The position numbers and the translations under genes are program-made. Below the pieces are notes generated by a model. It worked only from the letters and a program-made list of their open reading frames with translations, did no database searches and was not told the origin of the DNA. From Candidatus Avedoeria danica (lineage in GTDB: Bacteria > Chloroflexota > Anaerolineae > Epilineales > Epilineaceae): a stretch of DNA of 64,000 nucleotides. Location of the stretch: contig JADJCV010000004.1 in assembly GCA_016703025.1 (NCBI GenBank), positions 558,001-622,000 of the forward strand. Direction: 5' to 3'. Below, piece by piece: positions 35,047 to 43,500 of the stretch. Each line of letters begins with the position of its first letter. Positions within the stretch are counted from its first letter, which is position 1.

Positions 35047-35137
35047 TGGCGGAGGGGGTGGGATTCGAACCCACGACGGGCTCACACCCGTACGCGTTTT
35101 CGAGACGCGCGCACTAGGCCAACTATGCGACCCCTCC
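35047..35137 (-). tRNA. tRNA-Ser (anticodon CGA)
   Basis: Class II tRNA on the minus strand: acceptor GGAGGGG/CCCCTCC, anticodon stem CGCGT/ACGCG with loop CTCGAAA (anticodon CGA, codon UCG), long variable arm with ACGGGTGTGAGCCCGT, TPsiC arm GTGGGTTCGAATCCCAC, G73 and an encoded CCA end. Confidence 0.95.
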
Positions 35138-35217
35138 CGAACGAGGGGCGAGGATAGCACGGGCCGCGGTGCGGCGCCAAGCGTCGTGCAGGCACCGTCG
35201 CTCGCCCGCATGTGCGG

Positions 35218-35997
35218 CTACAGGATCTGCTCCAGGAACTGCCGCGTCCGCTCGCTCTTCGGCGCGGTGAAGAACGTCGCGGGGTCCGCTTCCTCGACGA
35301 TCTGGCCGGCGTCCAGCAGGATGACACGGTGCGCGACGGCGCGCGCAAATCCGACCTCGTGCGTCACGACGACCATCGTCATGCCGCCCTTGGCCAGGGC
35401 CTGCATGACCTCGAGGACTTCTTTGATCATCTCGGGGTCGAGGGCGCTCGTCGGTTCGTCGAAGAGCATGACTTTGGGCGACATCGCCAGCGCGCGGGCG
35501 ATCGCCACGCGCTGTTGCTGGCCGCCGGACAGCTGGCCGGGGTACTTGTCGGCCTGCTCCGGAATGTGGACCTCCTCGAGCCGGCGCATGCCGAGCGCCT
35601 TGGCGGCGTCGGCGGCCAGCCCGAGGACGTGCAACGGCGCCAGCGTGACGTTCTCGAGCGCCGTCAGGTGCGGGAAGAGGTTGAACTGCTGGAACACCAT
35701 GCCGACCTCACGCCGCACGCGCTCGACTGCCCGCGTGTCGCGCGTCAGCCGCGTCCCGTCGATGATCACGTCGCCGCTGTCGTGCGGCTCGAGCCGGTTG
35801 AGCGTGCGCAGGAGCGTGCTCTTGCCGGACCCGGACGGCCCGAGGATGCAGACGACCTCGCCCCGCGCGATCTGCAGGTCGATCCCGCGCAGCACGTGGA
35901 ATTTGCCGTACCACTTGTGCACGTCGCGGACGATGATGATCGGGTCGGGGGGGGCGGTCATGGGCTCGGTCACGGGCACGCTCACGGTTGTTCTCAT
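35218..35997 (-). CDS. Polar amino acid ABC transporter ATP-binding protein (GlnQ-like), orphan
   Basis: About 247-259 residues depending on the start (ATG at 35961 or 35997; neither has a strong ribosome binding site). All ABC motifs are intact: GPSGSGKST, FQQFNLFPH, LSGGQQQR, MLFDEPTSALDP and VVTHE. The sequence follows the GlnQ/HisP amino-acid importer group closely. No permease or binding-protein gene is adjacent in the window, so its partners must be elsewhere; the neighbours are a tRNA and a divergent lipoprotein gene. Confidence 0.93.
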   Translation of the reverse strand: MRTTVSVPVTEPMTAPPDPIIIVRDVHKWYGKFHVLRGIDLQIARGEVVCILGPSGSGKSTLLRTLNRLEPHDSGDVIIDGTRLTRDTRAVERVRREVGMVFQQFNLFPHLTALENVTLAPLHVLGLAADAAKALGMRRLEEVHIPEQADKYPGQLSGGQQQRVAIARALAMSPKVMLFDEPTSALDPEMIKEVLEVMQALAKGGMTMVVVTHEVGFARAVAHRVILLDAGQIVEEADPATFFTAPKSERTRQFLEQIL

Positions 35998-36152
35998 GCG
36001 GCGGCCGGGGATCGGCCGGTCGGGCGGCACAGTGTAGTCGGACGGGTGAGGAGCGCGCAACGGCGAACGTCCGACACGATTGGCCGCCGCCGCCCGCACC
36101 GGACTACCATGCGTGGCATGCCAATCGGCTGCCTTGCTCCGAGGAATGGACC

Positions 36153-36752
36153 ATGCACGCGATCCCGCAGCCTCGTCGCCCGCGCCGCTGGGCGACGGTC
36201 ATGCTCGTCTCGGCCGTTTGCGCCGCCTGTACGCCGACCGCCGCCGTGACCACGCCGGCCGACCCACCCACCGCCGGGCAGCCCGACCTGCCGACCGGCG
36301 TGCCGGCGACCGCGGCGATGGAGCCGACCGCCACCGCGGCGGCCATCGAACCGACCGCCACCGCCGACGGCGCCGCGGGCACGGCGGTCGCCCCGACGAG
36401 CGTCGACGCGTGCAGCGATCCGCAGACGCAGGCGCTGGGCACCGGTTGGAACTTCGTCATCGCCACTGCGCCGCTGGCCGGCGAGCACGTCCAGACGGGC
36501 TTCCTCCTGCGCGGCTGCGGGGACGTCTTCGAGGCCTCGTTCGGCTGGCGATTGCGGGACGCTTCGGGCGGCATCCTGGTGGAGGACTTTGCGATGATGA
36601 CGTGCGGCACGGGCTGCGTCGGCACGTTCGACGTGCCGGTGGCCTATCCGCCGGTCGCCGATCCGTCGCTCGCCAGCCTCGAGGTCTATACGACGAGCAT
36701 GAACGACGGCGCCGAGATGATCCGCGGGATCATCCCGGTCATCCTGCACTAG
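36153..36752 (+). CDS. Lipoprotein with Thr/Ala/Pro linker and Gmad2 domain
   Basis: A 199-residue exported protein. ATG at 36153 with GAGGAATGG upstream; signal ends in SAVCAAC, giving a lipobox-like site with Cys as the first mature residue. A low-complexity region with repeated MEPTATA/IEPTATA follows. The C-terminal 95 residues fit the Gmad2 immunoglobulin-like domain: NFVIATAPLAGEHVQTGF, FEASFGWRLRDASG, GTFDVPVAY and a final IPVIL. Gmad2 domains occur in exported proteins of Gram-positive and Chloroflexota-type bacteria, with binding roles. The next gene follows 13 bases later. Confidence 0.8.
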   Translation: MHAIPQPRRPRRWATVMLVSAVCAACTPTAAVTTPADPPTAGQPDLPTGVPATAAMEPTATAAAIEPTATADGAAGTAVAPTSVDACSDPQTQALGTGWNFVIATAPLAGEHVQTGFLLRGCGDVFEASFGWRLRDASGGILVEDFAMMTCGTGCVGTFDVPVAYPPVADPSLASLEVYTTSMNDGAEMIRGIIPVILH

Positions 36753-36765
36753 CACGACGACGCCG

Positions 36766-37674
36766 ATGATCGTGCGAGCGGCGCCGGCCCACGTGACGCG
36801 CGGCAAGACGGCCGCCAATCGGCTGCGGCGGATCGACGTCTTCACGGCGCGCTACGATCCGTGGCTCCTGCGCCGATCGGACGGGCCGTGGGCGGATGCC
36901 TGGGTCGTCGACCTCGGCTACGGCGAGACGCCGGCGACGACGCTCGAAGCGGCGGCCAGGCTGCGGCGGCTGAACCCGCGGCTGCGCTTCCTGGGCGTCG
37001 AGATCGACCGGGCGCGCGTCGCGGCGGCGCTGCCGTGGAGCGACGATCGCACCGCGTTCCGCCACGGCGGCTTCGCGCTGCCGCTGCGGACGGTCGACGG
37101 CCGGCGCGAGACCGTGCGCTTGATCCGGGCGATGAACGTGCTGCGCCAGTACGACGCGGCCGAGGTCGCCGGCGCGCATCGGACGCTGCTCGACCACGTG
37201 CTGCCCGGCGGCATCGTCCTCGAGGGCACGTCGGACCCGACGGGGCGGCTCTGGACGGCGAACGTGCTGCGGCGGCCGGCGGACGGGGCGCGATCACTCG
37301 ATGGGGCGCGGTCGTCGGCGTCCGATTCACCTCGTATCGCCACAGGCAACGACGTCCACACCCACGCCGCCCCCGCCGCCGAGGCCGTCGTCTTCGGCAC
37401 GAACTGGGCGGACGGCTTCGACCCGCGGCGCTTCAAGGCCGTGCTGCCCAAGGACCACATCCACCGCGTCGTCCCAGGCGAGCCGATCCACGCGTTCCTG
37501 GCGGCGTGGGAGCATGCCTGGCGCACCGCCCTGGCCGGCGGCGACGCGTTCGGCCCCCGCTGGCTGTTCCGCGCCGCGGCCGACGGCCTGCGCGCCGACG
37601 GCTTCGACGTCGATGGCCGGCGGGCGTGGCTGGACCGGGGCATCCTGATCTGGCGCCGAACATGGGCATCGTGA
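36766..37674 (+). CDS. Methyltransferase-like protein of unknown substrate
   Basis: A 302-residue protein with a class I SAM-methyltransferase core: RGKTAANRLRR opening, VVDLGYGETPATT as the SAM loop, FLGVEIDR at strand 2 and a later RAMNVLRQYD segment. This layout is like a family of actinobacterial 'class I SAM methyltransferases' without a known substrate. A Ser/Asp-rich insertion (about residues 170-195) and a C-terminal helical domain follow. It is 13 bases after the Gmad2 lipoprotein gene and 27 bases before the M20 gene. I cannot assign a reaction. Confidence 0.7.
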   Translation: MIVRAAPAHVTRGKTAANRLRRIDVFTARYDPWLLRRSDGPWADAWVVDLGYGETPATTLEAAARLRRLNPRLRFLGVEIDRARVAAALPWSDDRTAFRHGGFALPLRTVDGRRETVRLIRAMNVLRQYDAAEVAGAHRTLLDHVLPGGIVLEGTSDPTGRLWTANVLRRPADGARSLDGARSSASDSPRIATGNDVHTHAAPAAEAVVFGTNWADGFDPRRFKAVLPKDHIHRVVPGEPIHAFLAAWEHAWRTALAGGDAFGPRWLFRAAADGLRADGFDVDGRRAWLDRGILIWRRTWAS

Positions 37675-37701
37675 GCGGGTGCCGAGCGTGAGCGGCGCGC
37701 C

Positions 37702-38946
37702 GTGACCGAGTCGACGATGCCTTCGATCGCCGACGTGCGCGCCCGCGTCGCCGCCGTGCTGCCCGAGCTGATCGCGCTCCGCCGCGACCTGCATGCGCAC
37801 CCGGAGCTTGGCTACGCCGAGCACCGGACGAGCGCCGTCGTCCGCGATCGGCTCGACGCGCTCGACGTCCCGTATCGCGCCGGACTTGCGGGCGGCACGG
37901 GCGTCGCAGCCTTCCTGCCGGCAACGACCGCCGACGGCGCGCTCCGTCCGCCGATCGCGCTGCGCGCCGACATGGACGCGCTGCCGATCGACGAAGCGAC
38001 GGGCGTGCGCTACACATCGACCGCGCCGGGCGTCATGCACGCCTGCGGGCACGACGGCCACACCGCGATCCTGCTCGGCGCCGCCCAGGTGCTCGCCGGT
38101 CTGGCCGAGCGGCCGAACCCGGTGATCCTCATGTTCCAGCCGGCGGAGGAAGGCGGCGCCGGCGGCAAGCGGATGGTCGACGAAGGGGCGCTGGCCGATC
38201 CGGACGGTGTGCCGGCTGCGGCCGTGTACGGCCTCCACGGCTGGCCCGACGTCCCGGTCGGGCACGTCGCCGTTCGCAAAGGGCCGCTCATGGCGGCATG
38301 CAATCGGTTCGACGTCGTGCTGACGGGGCGCGGCGGGCACGCGGCGCAGCCGGAGCGGACGGCGGACCCGGTGTTGGCGGCGGCACACGTGATCGTCGCG
38401 CTGCAGTCCATCGTCAGCCGCAACGTCACGCCGGGCGACGCGGCCGTCGTCACGGTGGCCTCCGTCCATGCCGGCTCGGCGTTCAACCTCGTCCCGGCGA
38501 CGGCGACGCTGTCGGGGACGATCCGCGCGTTCGACGACGGCGTGTCCGCGCTGCTCACGCGGCGGATCGACGAGGTCGCCCGCGGCGTCGCCGCCGCGCT
38601 CGGCTGCGCGGCGGACGTCCGGTGGGACATCGGCTTCCCGGCGACGGTGAACGACGTCGGCGCGACGGACCGCGTCGTCGCCGCGGCCACGGCCGCGCTC
38701 GGCGCCGATCGCGTCGACGCGGCGTTCCCGCCGACGATGACGGCCGAGGATTTCGCCTACTACGGCCAGCAGGCGCCGGCGTGCTTCTTCTTCCTCGGCG
38801 TGCGCGATCCGGCGGCCGCTCGCTGGCCGCAGCTCCACCAGGCGGACTACGACTTCAACGACGACGCGATCGCGGTCGGCGTTGAGTTGATGGTGCGGCT
38901 GGCGTTGGCGGATGCGCCGGCGATGGGGGACACGACGCTGCGCTGA
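37702..38946 (+). CDS. M20-family amidohydrolase (N-acyl-amino-acid/hippurate hydrolase-like)
   Basis: A 414-residue M20D-type amidohydrolase. Metal ligands are visible in HACGHDGHTA, QPAEEGGAGG (Glu pair), the dimer-domain GGHAA segment, and MTAEDFAYY. These enzymes cleave N-acyl amino acids such as N-acetylated cysteine conjugates, hippurate or indole-acetyl amino acids. The GTG start at 37702 has a weak GAG-type site. Two hairpins follow the stop. Exact substrate cannot be determined. Confidence 0.9.
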   Translation: MTESTMPSIADVRARVAAVLPELIALRRDLHAHPELGYAEHRTSAVVRDRLDALDVPYRAGLAGGTGVAAFLPATTADGALRPPIALRADMDALPIDEATGVRYTSTAPGVMHACGHDGHTAILLGAAQVLAGLAERPNPVILMFQPAEEGGAGGKRMVDEGALADPDGVPAAAVYGLHGWPDVPVGHVAVRKGPLMAACNRFDVVLTGRGGHAAQPERTADPVLAAAHVIVALQSIVSRNVTPGDAAVVTVASVHAGSAFNLVPATATLSGTIRAFDDGVSALLTRRIDEVARGVAAALGCAADVRWDIGFPATVNDVGATDRVVAAATAALGADRVDAAFPPTMTAEDFAYYGQQAPACFFFLGVRDPAAARWPQLHQADYDFNDDAIAVGVELMVRLALADAPAMGDTTLR

Positions 38947-38962
38947 AACGGTTCAGTGCCCA

Positions 38963-39007
38963 CCCCGCCCCCAGAATTGGGGGCGGGGTCGGTTCGCGAA
39001 GCGAACC
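38963..39007. repeat. Paired intergenic hairpins, possible small repeat element
   Basis: CCCCGCCCCCA / TGGGGGCGGGG (38963-38973, 38978-38988) is an 11-base stem with loop GAAT, followed two bases later by GGTTCGC / GCGAACC (38991-38997, 39001-39007) with a three-base loop. No T-tract follows. The arrangement resembles REP-like intergenic elements; it may also terminate the M20 transcript. Confidence 0.6.
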
Positions 39008-39048
39008 GGGGGAGGGGGCCTCCGCCAATTCGCGCTTGCGCCCGCCGA

Positions 39049-39578
39049 TCAGTTGGCCTTGGAGAGCTTCACGTCCGTCATCGAGAGGTAGAACGTCGCC
39101 TCGCTGACGGTCAGCGTGCCGGCCAGCATGACGTTGCAGAACGTGTCCGCGCAGTCCGTGGCGATGAAGTCCTTGGCCGCCTGATCGAGCAGGGCGCCGT
39201 CGAAGAAGACGTCCACCGGCAGGCCGTCCGCGGTCTTCACGTCCTCACCGGCGTCGTCGACGACGCGGCAGGCATAGTGGCCGTCGGAGCCCGGGGTGTT
39301 CATCAGGTTGCACTTGGTGAGTAGGACGGTCTTGCCGGACAGGGACAGCGCCTGGTCGACGAAGGCCTGGCCGCCCACCGTCGTCACGGCGCCGCCCTCG
39401 GTCATGCCGGACGTCGGGAGCGTGGGCAGGACCGCGGGCGCCGCTGTGGGAAGGCCGGACGAGCCGCCGGCGCGGACATCGCGGTCGGCATGGCCGTCGG
39501 GCCGGACGCGGCGCGGCCGCAGGCGGTGAGAGTGAGGGGCAGGGCGAGGGCGATGAACAGCATCGCGAAGCGGTTCAT
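39049..39578 (-). pseudogene. Small lipoprotein gene with an apparent frameshift
   Basis: The ATG at 39578 has AAAGGA upstream and encodes a clear lipoprotein leader (MNRFAMLFIALALPLTLTAC). This frame runs into a stop after about 60 residues. The mature protein continues in a neighbouring frame: LPTAAPAVLPTLPTSG then GGAVTTVGGQAF, a core with three or four Cys (KCNLMN, YACRVV, TDCADTFCN) and the end VKLSKAN at 39049. One base gained or lost in the Ala/Pro linker (about 39440-39520) would reunite them. Either a real pseudogene or a sequencing error. The domain is unknown; total length would be about 175 residues. Confidence 0.7.
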
Positions 39579-39717
39579 GGGCGGTCCTTTCGGGATCGGG
39601 AGGGAGGGCGCCGATCGGATGTCGACGCGGTGGCAGGGGATTGTAACGGCGATCGGGGCGGAGTCGCACGGAAGTGGCGGTGGGCGTTGCGCGGATCGGC
39701 CGTTGGGGCGCGGGGCT

Positions 39718-39772
39718 TTCAGGCTGGATCGTGATCGTTTTCAGGCTGGAGGTTGGGGGGATTCAGGCTGGA
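39718..39772. repeat. Three 11-base direct repeats with 22-base period
   Basis: TTCAGGCTGGA occurs at 39718, 39740 and 39762, exactly 22 bases apart, i.e. about two helical turns, between the toxin stop and the lipoprotein gene. This suits binding sites for a regulator on one DNA face. Confidence 0.75.
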
Positions 39773-39782
39773 ATCCGTCCGG

Positions 39783-40205
39783 TCATACGATCACGACCAA
39801 CCCCTCCCGCCGTGCCGCTTCCTTCAGCCGCTCGTCGAGACTGACGAACGGTGCCGTTTCAGGTCGGCCGTCCACAAGGGCGATGGCGGCCGCCAGTTGA
39901 AGCGCATCGGCGGCGCGCAGGACGTGCGTGCGCAACAGACGCCGGGCGAGGGGACGGATGGCGGCCACAGGTTGCACCTCGAGCCACGTCGCTGCGAGGG
40001 TGTCGAGTTCCCTGAACAGCACGGTCGAATCGGACGACGTGAGCGAACCGGCATGCTCGCGCCGAGCAATCACCGAAGCGGTTTCCACTCGCGTCGTCCA
40101 CCAGACCACGATGTTCGGGTCGACGTCGATCAGCGCACGCATCGCCGTGCTGGTAGGTTCGCCGACCAACAGGGGCACGATTGCCGACGTGTCCCAAAAC
40201 CTCAC
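39783..40205 (-). CDS. PIN-domain toxin (VapC-like ribonuclease)
   Basis: A 140-residue PIN domain. The acidic active-site residues are D5 in MRFWDTSAIVPL, E41 in VETASV, D99 in RAADALQLA and D124 in VSLDERL. VapC toxins are Mg2+-dependent endoribonucleases that cleave tRNA or rRNA and halt translation. The GTG start overlaps the antitoxin stop by four bases (GTGA), the classic toxin-antitoxin layout. Confidence 0.9.
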   Translation of the reverse strand: MRFWDTSAIVPLLVGEPTSTAMRALIDVDPNIVVWWTTRVETASVIARREHAGSLTSSDSTVLFRELDTLAATWLEVQPVAAIRPLARRLLRTHVLRAADALQLAAAIALVDGRPETAPFVSLDERLKEAARREGLVVIV

Positions 40206-40504
40206 CGGTCTTCGTGCCGATCTTCAAGAAACGCCTGAAGCACGCTCGTACCGTCGACCGTGGTCACGAGTGGCCAAGTCAACAGGGTCCTGTCGGCGGG
40301 GCGCGTGGGCAGTCGAACCAGACCGATGGCGGCCAGCCGATTGACCCGCTCGGCGTCGTCTGCCGACAGGTCCCCGACAACGGCTGGCTCGATGCGCGCA
40401 ATCGGACGGCCACGGTGCAGGATGAGCACCGTCTCGCCTTCGGCCACGCGGCGCAGGAGTTCGCTCAGGCGGGCTTTCACGTCGGTCACGTTGGTGGTGA
40501 TCAT
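40202..40504 (-). CDS. Phd/YefM-type antitoxin
   Basis: A 100-residue antitoxin of the Phd/YefM superfamily paired with the PIN toxin. The N-terminus TNVTDVKARLSELLRRV and GETVLILHRGRPIARI are the family DNA-binding and dimerisation segments; the C-terminal half would wrap the toxin. The ATG at 40504 has no usable ribosome binding site, because a perfect 15-base palindrome abuts it, which suggests autoregulation by the complex and possibly a leaderless or weakly initiated mRNA. A longer start at 40540 would run through the palindrome and is less likely. Confidence 0.9.
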   Translation of the reverse strand: MITTNVTDVKARLSELLRRVAEGETVLILHRGRPIARIEPAVVGDLSADDAERVNRLAAIGLVRLPTRPADRTLLTWPLVTTVDGTSVLQAFLEDRHEDR

Positions 40505-40505
40505 G

Positions 40506-40520
40506 TGACCATTATGGTCA
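40506..40520. promoter_or_regulatory. Palindromic operator of the toxin-antitoxin operon
   Basis: TGACCATTATGGTCA is a perfect 15-base palindrome ending one base before the antitoxin ATG. Its position and symmetry suit a binding site for the Phd-type antitoxin dimer. Confidence 0.6.
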
Positions 40521-40598
40521 GTGCGGCATGACCGGGTCAACCTGGCGTTCGCGACGATTCCGCCGGACGGCGGGGACGCGTCACCAGCAGCAGGCGTG

Positions 40599-43500
40599 CT
40601 AGCGGCGGGGACGGAATGCCACGGGCAGCCAGAGGTTCGTCTTTGGCCTGAAGCGGGTCAGGACTTCAACGCCGATTCGGTCGTCGTGCGCGAAGTACAC
40701 GACATCGCCCAGCGCAGCCATTCGTCCGTCCGGAGGCACGCTCAACCGCCCGACAACCCGCGGCGTGATCCGATCATCGACGCGAACGACCCAAATCACC
40801 CCGTCCAGATAGGCGTACACCCACCCATCCGTGGCGTGCAACGTCTTGAACTCCTCCTCGAGGCGCAGGTGTGCGCGCACTTCCGGTCGCTCGGGCACGG
40901 CGAAATCGATGAACACGATGTCCCGACCGCCGCCGTAGACCGCAGTCGTGCCGCTCGTGCCTGCCGGCCTTAGGCCCTCCGGCACGCCTGCGAGCGGGCC
41001 GATCGGGCGCGGCGAGAACGGCTCGGTGATGTCGACCTGATAGGGTGGCGTCGACCCGATCAGGAGTCGACGCCCAGCAACGAGCAGCGGACCCATGACG
41101 GGCATATGGTGCATGCCCACCAGACGCGTCCGCCCCGGGGTGGACACATCGAGGACCGACAGGCGACCGTCGCTCCCGAGTGCGTAGACTGCCGGGCGGA
41201 CGACGGCGAGGGCGTGGACATACGGCCCGCCGGGCGGCGGAGGGCAGCGGCCGTTCCCCATGCACCACTTGGCAGTCGGGGCCATACGGTGGCCCTGTGA
41301 GACGTCCCACACCGTGACGCCTCCATCCTCCGTGTTCATGGCCAGGATCCCATCGGCGCCGGCCAGCAGCGGAGTGATCGTGTAGTCCGCGTTCCCCAGC
41401 GGAGCCGGATGCGCCGCGTCGGACAGGTCGTACATCCACCGCAGATGCTCGATCCGATCGTAGTTGTCCACGATGAGTTGCCGGCCCACGACGTTGAGCT
41501 TCTTGATCTCACCGCTCTTCCAGCCGCGCCAGCGCCGCGTGGCGCCGAGATCGGCATCAGCGGCGCCGCCGACGAGGGACAGGACCTGGCCTTCGGAGCC
41601 GTGGCTGCTCACGGCCGCCACATGGTCCCGCAGCCCATGCATTTCGACGTTCTCGGCGATGACCGTGATCGGCGCCAAGGGCACGGGCGCTCCCGGCGTG
41701 CGAACGTCCAGGCGGGTGATCCAACCGGTTGGTCGCGTGACGTAGACGATGTCGCCGAAGCGGTACAGCCAGTGGTACCACCCCGGATGGCCCACGGGCA
41801 CGTCGTCCGTGATGTCGACGACGCCGATCTGGCGCGGCGGATCCGCGGCGAGATCGATTAGCCGGAGGCGCAGCGTGGCCTCGGGCCCTTCGCGCTGCTC
41901 GTTCTCGAACGTGTAGGCGATCGTCCCGCGGGCGACGAAGGGAGCACGCCATGTCCACGTGAACTCGCCCGCGAGCCGCGGAGCGCTCGGCACGGTGAGG
42001 TCGACCTTGAGCCAGGTGTCGGCGGCCGTATGGACATAGAGGTGGCTGCCGCCGTTCACGACGACGTTCGGCTCGGCAGAGCCCGGCAGCACGGCGGAAC
42101 CGAGCGGCGCGAGCGTCTCCGGATCGCGTAGCATCAGCTCGACTCTCGGCTCGGGCGCCGCGAACTTGTTCATGATGACGAGGCCGGGATCTGTCACGTG
42201 CGGCCCTTCGGCCGGAATGCCGGTGTCCCGCAGGCCGATCGTGCCGCCCGCGTCGTACAGGTCGGCAAGCTTCCCTTCGTGCTGGATCAGGGTCCGGGTC
42301 GGAAGATGAAAGATCGAGTAGATGAAGCTGGCCACCGTTTCCTCGGCTCGCCACGTCGCCCTCAGCTTGCCTGCCCCGTCGTCGGCGAGGCGGTACGTGT
42401 AGCCGCTGGAAGCCACGTAGAACGTCCCGTCCACCTCGAACACCTTCACCGGCTTCGGGTAGCGGGTCTCGACCTCGCCGTCGGGCCAGCCCTCGCCCGC
42501 CGGCAACACACGATACGGCTCGTCGCCGGTCCGACAGACAAACGCCCCCTCATTGCGCTGCGAGTAGGTGAGCTCGCCGCCGGGCGTGGGCATCCACGGC
42601 ACGAAGCACGTGGTACCGCCGCCGTAGGCCACGAACGCCGACGGCGCAGCCTTCGTGCTGACAACCTCAAGCCCAGCGCCGTCGACCTGGCGCAGCCGGA
42701 AGAGCTCGTGGCCGATCATATCGCCGTTGCTGGCTTTCATCTCCGTCAGCACGAGCACGTCGTCGGCCGGGCCCTCGAACGCCGACCATACGATCTGCGT
42801 GTAGTCCGGCGCGTCGTCGGCGCGGTGCCATCGCCCGCGCTCCGTCGGAGAGGGCATCGCCGTGAAGTCCCAGACGATGACGTCGTTGCGATCTTGGAGC
42901 AGCAACGAGGAACGGCCCAGGCTGACGGGGGCCAATGGCAAGGGCGCGCTCAGCGTCGGGACGAGCGATCCGGGTACCCGGGTCTCGAAGACCTCGAGCG
43001 TCCTCGATCCGCCCGGTGCCTCGACGTCCGCTCCCACGCGTCCAGCGGATGCGATCAGGGCGCGGATCGTGCCCGACGGGCGCGCTTCGGCCATGCGTCG
43101 GACGTGTCCGTCGACGATGACGTACTTCGTCACGATGCCGATAGGCTGACCCTCCGGGTTCAGCCCGAGGTAAAAGTCGTTCCCATCTGTCGCGACGAGC
43201 ATGCCGGACACCGGGTGGTGTTCGACGAAACGCGGACCCCCCGGTGCGGCAAGGTCGATGAAGCGAACGACACCGTCGCAGACGATGGCGGCCGCCGATC
43301 CGGAAACGAACAGCCCAGTCCAATTGGGAAGCGGTGACGCCAGCAATAGGGTCCCAAGGTGGCGCGGTTCGCCGTCGCCGAGCTCGAACGCATCGAACCG
43401 CCCCTCCTGCAGCCGAACCACATGGTCGCCGTCCACGGCCAGCCGCATGCGCCGTCGTCGGGCGCCCGAGGCGATCAGGTCGACGATGTCGGCCTGCAAG

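Noticed and set aside
35218..35997. Amino-acid transport operon
   Set aside because: Only the ATPase is present; no permease or binding protein flanks it in the window.
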